From: Dyella humicola
GTDB lineage: Bacteria; Pseudomonadota; Gammaproteobacteria; Xanthomonadales; Rhodanobacteraceae
Length of the DNA: 64,000 bases
Direction: 5' to 3'
Assembly (NCBI RefSeq): GCF_026283945.1
Contig: NZ_JAPDPC010000001.1
Span: forward strand, 682,001-746,000
Below the pieces are notes generated by a model. The model made no database searches. It saw only the letters and a list, made by a program, of their open reading frames with translations, and was not told where the DNA came from. Below, piece after piece: positions 46,582-55,007 of the stretch. Both the position numbers and the translations under genes were made by a program. How positions within the stretch are numbered: position 1 is the first letter of the stretch; each line of letters starts with the position of its first letter.

Positions 46582-47268
46582 TCAGACGACCTGGCCGTCC
46601 AGCGTGGCCACGCCTGCGACTTCGGCGTGGAAACGATCACCGCGCTGCAGCGCGGCCACGCCAGCCGGTGTGCCGGTGAAGATCAGGTCGCCGGCCTTCA
46701 ATTCGAACAAGGTCGACAGGATGGCGATGATCTCGGCCACGCCATGCACCATGTCGCCGAGCCGGCCCTGCTGGCGCTGCTGGCCGTTGATGCTCAGGCT
46801 TACGCTGGTGTCGTCGCTCAAGGAGACCTGGCCGGCCGGCCGCAAGGCAGATACCGGCGCGGAGTGATCGAAGCCCTTGGCCACATCCCACGGATGGCTC
46901 TTGGCCTTGGCGATGGCCTGCAGGTCGCGGCGGGTGAGGTCCAGCCCGACGCCATAGCCCCAGATCAGCGAGGCGGCGCGCTCCAGCGGAATATCCCGGC
47001 CTCCAGCACCAAGCGCGACCACCATTTCCACCTCATGATGGAGGTCCTGGGTGGCCTGCGGGTAAGGCACGTCCGCACCGTCGGCGACGATGGCGTCGGC
47101 CGGCTTGCAGAAGAACATCGGCGTGTCCTTGTCCACGGTCGCGCCCATTTCTCGGGCGTGTTCGGCATAGTTGCGGCCGATGCAGAACACCCGGCGGACC
47201 GGGAAACGCTGGTCGCTGCCAAGGATCGGCAGGCTCGGAATCGTGGGGGGGGTGATGGCGTATGACAT
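46582..47268 (-). CDS. Fumarylacetoacetate hydrolase family protein
   Basis: A 228-residue enzyme that cleaves C-C bonds of diketoacids or decarboxylates such substrates. Metal ligands are in HHEVEMVVALGAGGRDIP (Glu) and YGVGLDLTRRDLQ (Asp). Other hallmarks are VFCIGRNYAEHAREMG at the start of the fold and IFTGTPAGVAAL. The size and RNYAEHAREMG opening suit the fumarylpyruvate/maleylpyruvate hydrolase subgroup or YcgM-like proteins. ATG 47268 is chosen; GTG 47274 is an alternative. No catabolic partners are adjacent, so the substrate is open. Confidence 0.92.
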   Translation of the reverse strand: MSYAITPPTIPSLPILGSDQRFPVRRVFCIGRNYAEHAREMGATVDKDTPMFFCKPADAIVADGADVPYPQATQDLHHEVEMVVALGAGGRDIPLERAASLIWGYGVGLDLTRRDLQAIAKAKSHPWDVAKGFDHSAPVSALRPAGQVSLSDDTSVSLSINGQQRQQGRLGDMVHGVAEIIAILSTLFELKAGDLIFTGTPAGVAALQRGDRFHAEVAGVATLDGQVV

Positions 47269-47394
47269 GGCCACGCAAGATTAGCAGTTCAGGCTGGTTT
47301 GCTCCCAGTAAGGAGGCAAGCTTCACGTCAGCTTTTCTCCGGCGGGACTTGCGAGTACAAACGGCGGGGTTACACGGCGGCGGCAGGCCGCGTG

Positions 47395-47406
47395 TGACAG
47401 CTGTCA
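47395..47406. promoter_or_regulatory. Perfect 12-bp palindrome, possible operator
   Basis: TGACAGCTGTCA, about 20 bases after a weak promoter-like pair (TTGCGA at 47349-47354, 16 bases, TACACG at 47371-47376) and 95 bases before the fusion-protein start. The sequence is compatible with several regulator families. Confidence 0.4.
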
Positions 47407-47500
47407 TCGTCAATGCCTGATGGCGCGCCCTGGCTGAAGAGCGGCCGCTGCATCATGGTTTGCACATTGATCAACCGGCAACAGCCGGCGGGGAGCACTA

Positions 47501-48748
47501 GTGGCGAATACGGATCTTTTGAAGGAACTGCGCATCGAGAAGCATCAGCGCGAAGAGCATGGCCAGGGATCGGGTCGTTGGCCGTGGATCATCGCCGTTG
47601 CCCTCGTCGCGTTGTTGGTGCTCGGACTCGGCGGTTGGTGGCTCGTCGGTCGGCACCCGATCGAGGTGCAAACCGCCGTGGCACAGTCGCCCGCATCGAA
47701 TGCCGGCGCTGGCGCGGTGCTGCAAGCCACCGGTTATGTCACGGCACGCCGCCAGGCGACGGTGTCAGCCCAGATCACCGGTACGCTGACCCACGTGCTG
47801 ATCGAAGAGGGCGACCACGTCAAGCTGGGACAGATCGTGGCGCGTCTCGACGACGCCCAATACAAGGCAGCGCTGGAGGCCGCGCGCACCCAGGCCGCTG
47901 CTGCGCATGCGCTGGTGGCGCAATTCCAGGCGCAGCTCGCGCAGAACGTGAAGGATGCGGAGCGCCAGGAGTCGCTGGTCACCAAGGGATTGGTGGCGGC
48001 GCAGGCGGCGGAACAGGCACGCACCCTGGTCGATACGACCCGCGCGCAGCTGGTGTCCCAACAGCGGCAGGCCGCTTCAGCGGATGCCCAGGTGGTCGAG
48101 GCCCGCGTCAATTTCGACTACTGCGTGATCCGCGCGCCGTTCGATGGCGTCATCACCACCAAGGACGCCCAGGTGGGCGAAATCATATCGCCGTTCTCCG
48201 CCGGCGGCGGCTTCACCCGCACCGGCGTGGGCACCATTGTCGACATGGATTCGCTGGAAGTCGACGTGGACGTCAACGAAGCGTATATCGGTCGCGTGAA
48301 GCCGAACATGCCTGCCGAAGCGGTGCTGGATGCTTACCCGGACTGGAAGATTCCGGCGCACGTGATCGCTATCGTGCCGGCGGCCGATCGGGGCAAGGCC
48401 ACCGTGAAGGTGCGTGTAGCACTGGAGCAAAAAGACGCGCGCATCGTTCCGGATATGGGCGTGCGCGTGTCGTTCCTGGAACAGAAGCAGGAACATCCGG
48501 CGGCACAAGCGCCACAAGGCGCACTGGTGCCGGCGGCGGCCATCACGCAGCGCGATGGACATGCGGTGGTATTCGTCGTAAGTGGTGAGGTCGCGCAGCA
48601 GCGTACCGTCACGCCAGCAGCATCGAGCCAGGGCGACCTGCGCCTGCTGCCTGCCGGCGTGCAGGTGGGCGACACGGTGGTGGTATCGCCGCCCGTAGCG
48701 TTGAAAGACGGTATGCGAGTAGTCGCAACCGGCAAACCGAAGGACTGA
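47501..48748 (+). CDS. HlyD/MacA-type membrane fusion protein
   Basis: A 415-residue periplasmic adaptor with one N-terminal membrane segment (about 28-48). GTG 47501 has GGGGAG at 47490-47495. The lipoyl domain (ATVSAQITGTLTHVLIEEGDHVKLGQIVARL), long coiled-coil hairpin and VIRAPFDGVITTKDAQVGEIISP segment are clear. A beta-barrel and membrane-proximal domain follow. First of four genes (adaptor, ATPase, permease, permease), together resembling a MacAB-type export system with the permease in two pieces. Confidence 0.92.
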   Translation: MANTDLLKELRIEKHQREEHGQGSGRWPWIIAVALVALLVLGLGGWWLVGRHPIEVQTAVAQSPASNAGAGAVLQATGYVTARRQATVSAQITGTLTHVLIEEGDHVKLGQIVARLDDAQYKAALEAARTQAAAAHALVAQFQAQLAQNVKDAERQESLVTKGLVAAQAAEQARTLVDTTRAQLVSQQRQAASADAQVVEARVNFDYCVIRAPFDGVITTKDAQVGEIISPFSAGGGFTRTGVGTIVDMDSLEVDVDVNEAYIGRVKPNMPAEAVLDAYPDWKIPAHVIAIVPAADRGKATVKVRVALEQKDARIVPDMGVRVSFLEQKQEHPAAQAPQGALVPAAAITQRDGHAVVFVVSGEVAQQRTVTPAASSQGDLRLLPAGVQVGDTVVVSPPVALKDGMRVVATGKPKD

Positions 48749-48824
48749 GCGGGCACCAGGCCGCAGCGTATGACTGAGCGCATCGCAGCTCGCGATGCTA
48801 CGTATTCGCATAGGGAGCATAAGC

Positions 48825-49511
48825 ATGGGCACGTTGATCGAAACCCGCGACCTTTCCAAGGTGTACGAACGCGGCAAGCAGAAAGTCGAAGTGCTGCACC
48901 ACATCACCCTGGACATTGCCGAGGGCGATTTCCTCGCCTTGATGGGGCCGTCGGGCTCCGGCAAGACCACCTTGCTCAATCTCATCGGTGGCCTGGATAC
49001 GCCGACGGGCGGCAGCATCACCGTAGCCGGACAACGGCTCGACCAGCTCAGTGGCGGATCTCTCGCCAAGTGGCGTGCGTCGCATGTCGGCTTCGTGTTC
49101 CAGTTTTACAACCTCATGCCGATGCTCTCGGCCCAGCGCAATGTCGAACTACCGTTACTGTTGACGAAGCTCTCCAGTGCGCAGCGCCGCAAGAATGCGT
49201 CCATCGCGCTGCAGCTGGTCGGGCTGGATGACCGCGCGACGCACAAGCCCAGCGAGTTGTCCGGTGGTCAGCAGCAGCGTGTGGCGATTGCGCGCGCGAT
49301 TGTTTCCGACCCCACCTTGCTCGTTTGCGACGAGCCAACCGGTGATCTTGATCGCCAGTCCGCAGAAGAAGTACTGGGCCTGCTGCGTCTGCTCAATCGC
49401 GAACACGGCAAGACCATCCTGATGGTCACCCACGACCCCAAGGCCGCGGAGTACGCCAATCACACCCTGCATCTGGACAAGGGCACGCTGGTCGAACAGG
49501 CCGTGGCGTGA
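48825..49511 (+). CDS. MacB/LolD-like ABC ATPase
   Basis: A 228-residue ATPase. ATG 48825 has GGGAG at 48813-48817. Walker A GPSGSGKT is near 41-48, the signature is [14 protein letters not shown] and Walker B is [14 protein letters not shown], as in the FtsE/LolD/MacB class. GTLVEQ ends the fold. Its stop lies 10 bases from the first permease. Both permeases are expected to bind it. Whether the system exports a small molecule, peptide or lipoprotein cannot be decided. Confidence 0.94.
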   Translation: MGTLIETRDLSKVYERGKQKVEVLHHITLDIAEGDFLALMGPSGSGKTTLLNLIGGLDTPTGGSITVAGQRLDQLSGGSLAKWRASHVGFVFQFYNLMPMLSAQRNVELPLLLTKLSSAQRRKNASIALQLVGLDDRATHKPSELSGGQQQRVAIARAIVSDPTLLVCDEPTGDLDRQSAEEVLGLLRLLNREHGKTILMVTHDPKAAEYANHTLHLDKGTLVEQAVA

Positions 49512-49521
49512 GGAGACGGCG

Positions 49522-50688
49522 ATGAAATATCTTCATCTCATCTGGGCTGCGCTGTTTCGGCGCAAAGCCCGTACGATACTTACGCTGGTTTCGATCATCG
49601 CCGCGTTCCTGTTGTTCGGCATGCTCGATGCGGTGCGTACCTCGTTCAACCAGGCGGGCCAGAGTGCGAACGGTGCGCAGCGCCTGCAGACGGGCTCCAA
49701 GTTGTCGTTTATCCAGACCTTGCCGCAGTCGTTGGAAGCGCAGATTTCACAGGTGCCGGGCGTGAAGATGGTGACCTATGCCAACTGGTTCGGCGGTGCC
49801 TATCAGGACCCGCATAACCAGGTCTTCAGCTTCGCCGTCGAGCCCAACTACATCGACCTGTATCCGGAAATCGAAGTGAGCGCCGCCGAGCGCAAGGCCT
49901 TCGACGAGACGCGAACCGGGGTGCTGGTGGGCGAAAAACTGGCCAAGCGCTTCAACTGGAAAGTTGGCGACAAGATCCCGTTGCAGTCGACCATTTTCCC
50001 CAATCGCGAAGGCAGCAAGAACTGGACGTTCGACATCGTCGGCATCATGCACTCCAAGGACAAGAAGGCAGGCGGCTTCTACGATCAGCTGTTCCTGCTG
50101 CATTGGAAGTATTTCGATGAGACCACGCCTTTCAATCGTGGCACCGTCGGCTGGTACGTAACGCGCGTTGCCGACGTAAACCAGGCGGATCGCGTGGCCA
50201 AGGCGATCGACGCCATCTCGGCGAATTCCGATCACGAGACGCGTACGCAGACCGAGCAGGCGGCTACCGCAAACTGGATGAAACAGCTGGCCGATATTGG
50301 CCTGATCGTCGGGTCCATCATGGGCGCCGTGTTCTTCACCCTGTTGCTGCTGTCGGGCAACACCATGATGCAGGCGGTACGCGAGCGAACGAGTGAGCTC
50401 GCCGTGCTCAAGACTATTGGATTTTCCAGTCACAGCGTGTTGGCGATGGTGCTGGCCGAATCGGTGCTGTTGCTGCTGCTGGGTGGCAGCATCGGACTTG
50501 GGCTGGCGACGTTGATTATTCCGGTGCTCAGTGCGGGTAGCGGCGGCATGCTGAATCTTGGTGCCGTTAGCGCGAGCAGCTGGGTGCTCGGTATCGTCTT
50601 GATGATACTGATCGGTCTGCTCGTGGGTGCGTTGCCGGCGCTGCGCGCCATGCGCCTCAATATTGTCGATGCACTGGCTGGACGCTAA
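49522..50688 (+). CDS. FtsX-type ABC permease 1
   Basis: A 388-residue inner-membrane permease with the MacB/FtsX plan: one N-terminal segment (about 13-33), a large periplasmic MacB_PCD domain (35-270) and three C-terminal segments. The AVLKTIGFSSHSVLAMVLAESVLLLLL stretch is typical of the FtsX C-terminal region. It lies 10 bases after the ATPase gene and its stop is 10 bases before the next start. Confidence 0.93.
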   Translation: MKYLHLIWAALFRRKARTILTLVSIIAAFLLFGMLDAVRTSFNQAGQSANGAQRLQTGSKLSFIQTLPQSLEAQISQVPGVKMVTYANWFGGAYQDPHNQVFSFAVEPNYIDLYPEIEVSAAERKAFDETRTGVLVGEKLAKRFNWKVGDKIPLQSTIFPNREGSKNWTFDIVGIMHSKDKKAGGFYDQLFLLHWKYFDETTPFNRGTVGWYVTRVADVNQADRVAKAIDAISANSDHETRTQTEQAATANWMKQLADIGLIVGSIMGAVFFTLLLLSGNTMMQAVRERTSELAVLKTIGFSSHSVLAMVLAESVLLLLLGGSIGLGLATLIIPVLSAGSGGMLNLGAVSASSWVLGIVLMILIGLLVGALPALRAMRLNIVDALAGR

Positions 50689-50698
50689 GGAGAACGAC

Positions 50699-52015
50699 AT
50701 GGGTGCATTGACGAATTTGCTGCTGTTGCTCCTGGTGGTCGCCGTGATGGTTATTTGGGTGATGCTGCCCTGGTACGGCGTGGTAGCCCTTGCGCTGCTG
50801 TTCGCTGGGTGGATGCTGTTTACCCGACGCGGGCAGCAGGCGGCCTCCGTGGCCGGCGTAGGCATCAGTACGCTGGGTCAGCGCATGGGTTCATCCGCCG
50901 TGATCGTGATCGGCATTGCCGGTGTCGTCGGCGTACTGGTCGCCTTGCTCGCGATGGGCGAGGGCTATGCCGAGACGCTGCGCAAGACCGGTAGCGACGA
51001 TACCGCCATCGTGATGCGCGGCTCGTCCGCCGCCGAAGTGATGTCCGTACTCGATCACGACAGCGTGACGTTGATTCCACAGGCGCCCGGTATCGCAAGA
51101 GACGCCAAAGGGCAGCCGATCGCTTCGCCCGAACTGGTCGTCGCGGCGAACCTTCCGCTCAAGGGTGGCACCGCGGATGACGAAGGCAGCGTGCAGCTGC
51201 GCGGCGTGGGTGAGCAGGCGTGGGCGGTGCGTCCGAATGTGAAGATCGTGGAAGGATGCAACTTCCAGCCGGGCATGCGTGAGCTGGTCGTAGGCAAGGG
51301 CGCGGCGAAGGAGTTCGCGGGTCTGGAACCTGGCCATACGATCCACTTGGGCAGCCAGCAATGGACCGTGGTGGGCGTGTTCTCTTCCGGCGATGCGATG
51401 GACTCGGAAGTATGGGGCGATGCCAGCGTGGTGGCGGATACCTATAGGCGCGGCAGCAGCCGCGCGTCGGTGACGGTGCGGTTGACTGATCCCAAGGCTT
51501 ACGACGCGTTCAAGGCCGAGCTCGATGGCAATCCGCAATTGAAAGTGGACGTGAACACCACGCTCGACTACTTCAGCAAACAATCGGAAGGCATGACCAA
51601 GGTCATCCGCATTGTCGGCATCACGGTAGGCCTGATCATGGCGATCGGCGCGATGTTCGGTGCGCTCAACACCATGTTTGCTGCCGTGGCGGCACGTGCC
51701 AGGGAGATTGCGACACTGCGTGCCATCGGTTTCCCCGGGCTGCCGGTGGTGGTCGCCGTCATGCTGGAAACCATGCTGCTTGCGCTGCTTGGCGGTCTGC
51801 TCGGCGGTTTGCTCGCATGGCTGATCTTCAATGGCTACAGCGCGTCGACCTTGGCGGCGGGCACCGTGGGCAAGCTCAGCTTCGAACTGAAGGTCTCGCC
51901 GGCCTTGCTCTGGACCGGCCTGAAGTGGGCGCTGGCCATCGGCTTTATCGGTGGCGTGTTTCCAGCGGTTCGGGCGGCGCGCTTGCCGGTGACCACGGCA
52001 CTGCGGGAACTGTGA
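50699..52015 (+). CDS. FtsX-type ABC permease 2 with two extra N-terminal segments
   Basis: A 438-residue permease. ATG 50699 follows AAGGAG at 50687-50692, better than an opening at 50627 inside the previous gene. Two extra hydrophobic segments (about 4-22 and 26-42) precede the usual FtsX segment (VIVIGIAGVVGVLVALLAM). A periplasmic domain and three C-terminal segments with IATLRAIGFPGLPVVVAVMLE follow. It differs clearly from permease 1, so the pair would make a heterodimer. Confidence 0.92.
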   Translation: MGALTNLLLLLLVVAVMVIWVMLPWYGVVALALLFAGWMLFTRRGQQAASVAGVGISTLGQRMGSSAVIVIGIAGVVGVLVALLAMGEGYAETLRKTGSDDTAIVMRGSSAAEVMSVLDHDSVTLIPQAPGIARDAKGQPIASPELVVAANLPLKGGTADDEGSVQLRGVGEQAWAVRPNVKIVEGCNFQPGMRELVVGKGAAKEFAGLEPGHTIHLGSQQWTVVGVFSSGDAMDSEVWGDASVVADTYRRGSSRASVTVRLTDPKAYDAFKAELDGNPQLKVDVNTTLDYFSKQSEGMTKVIRIVGITVGLIMAIGAMFGALNTMFAAVAARAREIATLRAIGFPGLPVVVAVMLETMLLALLGGLLGGLLAWLIFNGYSASTLAAGTVGKLSFELKVSPALLWTGLKWALAIGFIGGVFPAVRAARLPVTTALREL

Positions 52016-52021
52016 TGGACA

Positions 52022-52053
52022 GGGCGCGCGGGTGTTTGCCTGCGCGCCTTTTC
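52022..52053 (+). terminator. Candidate terminator after the ABC operon
   Basis: GGCGCGC (52023-52029) pairs with GCGCGCC (52042-52048) across a 12-base loop, then TTTTCT. The loop is long, so strength is uncertain. Confidence 0.5.
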
Positions 52054-52196
52054 TGCGACGACCACGCCGCGCGACACGGGCTGCAAACCTTGGTTCGTCG
52101 CGTTCACGGGTATCCCCGATCAAGGTTCGGCCGATGTTCGACTTGGGACTACCGTTGCGGCAAGCCGAAGGTAGTCAAGCGGCCGGAAGAGGCGGT

Positions 52197-53120
52197 TCAG
52201 CGGGTGACGCGTCGTTGCCTGGCCAACGTGATCGCACCCACGCCAAACAGAATGATTGCCATGCCGACCAGGTCCGAGGGGCCGACATGTTCCCCTGCCA
52301 GCATCACGCCGAACAGCACCGCGACCGGTGGGTTTACGTAGGCATAGCTGGTGGCCAGCGCGGGTCGCGCGTGCTTGAGTACATAGAGATAGGCGCTGAA
52401 TGCGATGATCGAGCCGAATACGGCGAGATAAACCACGGCGGCGGTAGCGCGCACGGTGGGATGCGCCGGCAGGTGTTCACCGCTGCCAAAACCTACCAGC
52501 AGCAGCGCCACGCTGGCGCATAGCATTTGCGCGGCGGTGTTCATGGGGCCGCTCGGCATGTCCTGACGACGGCTCCAGACCGAACCGAAAGCCCAGCTCA
52601 TCGCGGCGACGAGCAAGGCGATAGCGCCGATGCGCGAGCCGGAGAGAGCGCTGCCGAGGTTCAGTACGATCACGCCGACGAAGCCGATCACCAGGCCGAC
52701 CGTTTCACGGCGCGAGGGCCATTCGCCATACATGCCGGCGAACATCGCGGCAAACAGCGGCATGCTCGCCACCGCCACGGCGGCAATGCCCGAGCTCACG
52801 CGCTGCTCGGCGAAGCAAACCAGTCCGTTGCCGAAGCCAAGCAGCAGTACGCCCGTAAAGGCCGCATTGCGCCATTGATGCAGTGTCGGTGCTTGCATGC
52901 CGCGCAGGCGAAGGAAAGCAAACAGCGCGACGCCCGCACCGAGAAAACGGATGCCCGCCAACAGGAAGGGCGGGTAGCTCTCCAGCGCGTAACGGATGCC
53001 GAGGTAGGTCGAGCCCCAGATGATGTACAGCGCAAACAGCGCCAGCGGCACGAAAACGTGCGCGTCGGCAACAGGGGCAGGCGCCGCGGCGGCGGCGGAT
53101 GTCGTGGCGGAGTCGGTCAT
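52197..53120 (-). CDS. EamA/DMT family transporter, YedA-like
   Basis: A 307-residue ten-segment exporter of the drug/metabolite transporter superfamily. Start at ATG 53120 (MTDSATTS) is chosen; ATG 53165 would add 15 residues. IWGSTYLGIRYALESYPPFLLAGIRFLGAG and the second EamA repeat (SWAFGSVWSRR) resemble E. coli YedA. The final segments (ALATSYAYVNPPVAVLFGVMLAGE) are characteristic. Substrate unknown. Confidence 0.92.
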   Translation of the reverse strand: MTDSATTSAAAAAPAPVADAHVFVPLALFALYIIWGSTYLGIRYALESYPPFLLAGIRFLGAGVALFAFLRLRGMQAPTLHQWRNAAFTGVLLLGFGNGLVCFAEQRVSSGIAAVAVASMPLFAAMFAGMYGEWPSRRETVGLVIGFVGVIVLNLGSALSGSRIGAIALLVAAMSWAFGSVWSRRQDMPSGPMNTAAQMLCASVALLLVGFGSGEHLPAHPTVRATAAVVYLAVFGSIIAFSAYLYVLKHARPALATSYAYVNPPVAVLFGVMLAGEHVGPSDLVGMAIILFGVGAITLARQRRVTR

Positions 53121-53243
53121 GGGCAGGGAGCGTGAGGAGGCATCGCGGGGCTGGATGCTCGCCATAGTCTACAGGCCTCACAACATATTCCGGTCGAGGC
53201 GCGGGCAGAAGCGAGACCTATACAAGGCTGATTTGAGATCCGC

Positions 53244-54140
53244 TCAAGCCGCTGCCGATGACGCGGCGGTTGAACGCCGCGCGTGAGGGTTCTCGTCCCG
53301 TTGTTCGCTCGCCAACAGTTCGCGCTTTCGCTCCACCCCCCAGCGCCAGCCGCCCAGCGAGCCATCCTCGCGCACGATGCGGTGACACGGCACGATCAAG
53401 GCGAGGCGATTGCTGCCACAGGCGCGGCCGATGGCGCGCGCCGCCTTGGGCATGCCCAGCTCGGCGGCAAGTTCACCGTAGCTCTTGGTGGTGCCGCTGG
53501 GTATGCGCGTCAATGCCTCCCACACGCGCCATTGAAAGGCTGTAGCGGCGACATCGAGCGGCGGTAGTGCGGGCGCTTCGGCATCGTTCCAGCCCAGGTC
53601 GCTGGCAATGCGCCCAATGACCGCGTCCAGCCATTCCTCGCGGCCGGCGTCGACGCGCTGGCGCGTGGCTTGCGGGAATTCCGCGGCGAGACGCGCATTC
53701 AGTTCGGCGTCGTCGTCACCGAGCGTGACGGAGCAGATGCCCCGCGCCGTGGTGGCTACCAGCAAGCGGCCCAGCGGCGTATCTGTGGTGGTGTAGCGGA
53801 TATCCGCGCCCGCGCCACCGGCGCGATAGCTGGCCGGGGTCATGCCGAGCAGGCGGTCGCTATGCTCATAGACGCGACTGCCCGAACCGAAACCGGCGTC
53901 ATAGACCGCGTCCGTCACTGCAGCCCCCGTGCGCAGCGCTGCCTTGAGCTGGTCGAAGCGACGCGCACGGTGATATTCGGCGGGACTCATGCCGTAGCGT
54001 CGCCGAAAGGCGCGCTGCAAATGCGTGGGACTGAGCCTGGCCGCGTCGGCCAGCGCCTGCAGGGTGGGCGCTTCATCGGCCCGCTCCACCAATGAGCGGA
54101 CATGTTCCAGGGCGGTATCGGTGGCGCTGCGTGCAGTCAT
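53244..54140 (-). CDS. Ada-like AraC regulator/methylated-DNA-cysteine methyltransferase
   Basis: A 298-residue fusion: AraC helix-turn-helix (about 5-105; LSPTHLQRAFRRRYGMSPAEYHRARR) and O6-alkylguanine-DNA alkyltransferase (about 112-280). The acceptor cysteine is C252 in IVPCHRIV, with the DNA-binding FQWRVWEALTRIPSGTTKSYGELA helix. It lacks the N-terminal zinc/phosphotriester domain of E. coli Ada (354 residues), so the usual methyl-triester sensing route is missing. How it would be activated is unclear. A 21-base palindrome lies 17 bases upstream (54157-54177). Confidence 0.93.
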   Translation of the reverse strand: MTARSATDTALEHVRSLVERADEAPTLQALADAARLSPTHLQRAFRRRYGMSPAEYHRARRFDQLKAALRTGAAVTDAVYDAGFGSGSRVYEHSDRLLGMTPASYRAGGAGADIRYTTTDTPLGRLLVATTARGICSVTLGDDDAELNARLAAEFPQATRQRVDAGREEWLDAVIGRIASDLGWNDAEAPALPPLDVAATAFQWRVWEALTRIPSGTTKSYGELAAELGMPKAARAIGRACGSNRLALIVPCHRIVREDGSLGGWRWGVERKRELLASEQRDENPHARRSTAASSAAA

Positions 54141-54156
54141 GGCGACATCCGTGAAA

Positions 54157-54177
54157 CGACTGGCCTCAGGCTAGTCG
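54157..54177. repeat. Palindrome upstream of the Ada-like gene
   Basis: CGACT-G-GCCT-C-AGGC-T-AGTCG: ten pairs including one G-T, single-base centre. Either an autoregulatory site or a hairpin in the leader. Confidence 0.4.
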
Positions 54178-54298
54178 CGGCCGGGGCCGATGACCATCCG
54201 GATCTTGCGCAGGACAGCGATGGGCTGAAACCCCCGGGCAATCGCATGGCGCGCGCCCGTTCCATCAAACATCGCCGTTGAAGCAGGATCGATGGTGC

Positions 54299-54568
54299 TC
54301 AGCGCACCGCGTGGCGAGTATGGTTCAGCACCACGAATTCGCCCTCGATGATCTCGGGCTGGTGCGGGCGACCCGCCACGGATGCCGTCGAGCGGCTACG
54401 GGACCAGTGGCGCAAAGCGAACACCAGGCTGCCGCCAATCAGCAGCACACCCGCAACGACCAAGCCGAACAGCATCAGCACGCCGACGAGGGCCAACCCA
54501 ACGATAAGCGACAGGGCGCGAACGAGCGGGTGACGGGAGCGACGTGGCATGGGCATCGAAAAGCGCAT
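54299..54568 (-). CDS. Small hypothetical membrane protein
   Basis: An 89-residue protein: basic N-terminus (MRFSMPMPRRSRHP), two close hydrophobic segments at about 18-50 (ALSLIVGLALVGVLMLFGLV and AGVLLIGGSLVFAL), basic patch and a polar end, EIIEGEFVVL. I have no named family for it, though the pattern looks conserved in Xanthomonadales. Divergent from the Rieske gene with 78 bases between starts. A start at M7 is possible. Confidence 0.7.
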   Translation of the reverse strand: MRFSMPMPRRSRHPLVRALSLIVGLALVGVLMLFGLVVAGVLLIGGSLVFALRHWSRSRSTASVAGRPHQPEIIEGEFVVLNHTRHAVR

Positions 54569-54646
54569 GTGTTAAAAATCCGTGTGGTAAAATCAAGGAC
54601 TTACAGGCGTAACGATGGGGCCTTAGGGCCGAAGAGGCAAGTGCCG

Positions 54647-54991
54647 ATGGATGCAGCTACCCCCGACCAGGCGCTTTGCCGACTGGACGATATTCCCAAT
54701 GGCGGCGCGATTGCCGTCGACGCCGTACTGCGTGACGGCGAGGAAAACGTGATCGTGCTGCGTCGCGATGACGCGGTGCGTGCTTATCTCAATATCTGCC
54801 CGCATGCCGGCCGACGTTTGGACTGGGCGCCCGGCAAATTCCTCATCAAGGACAATCTACTGATCTGCGCCGCCCACGGCGCCTCGTTCAACGAAAGCGA
54901 CGGCCTTTGCGTGGGTGGCCCATGTCGCGGTGAGCATCTTCGCGCCGTAGCGTTGCGGATCGACGACGGTGAGGTTTATCTCGAAGGTTGA
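54647..54991 (+). CDS. Rieske [2Fe-2S] protein
   Basis: A 114-residue ferredoxin-like protein with cluster ligands C51-x-H53 and C74-x-x-H77. The start ATG 54647 is inside a longer open frame; it is the first codon from which the Rieske fold is complete. The loop between ligand pairs is 20 residues, as in single-domain Rieske proteins (CPHAGRRLDW... CAAHGASF). No signal peptide, so cytosolic. A TAAAAT -10-like element lies at 54588-54593 without a convincing -35. Partner enzyme is not visible nearby. Confidence 0.9.
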   Translation: MDAATPDQALCRLDDIPNGGAIAVDAVLRDGEENVIVLRRDDAVRAYLNICPHAGRRLDWAPGKFLIKDNLLICAAHGASFNESDGLCVGGPCRGEHLRAVALRIDDGEVYLEG

Positions 54992-55007
54992 AGCGTGGTC
55001 GCTGCGA

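Noticed and set aside
47281-47500. Riboswitch or leader peptide before the ABC export operon
   Set aside because: No known riboswitch architecture recognised and no short frame with a ribosome site; only the palindrome is notable.
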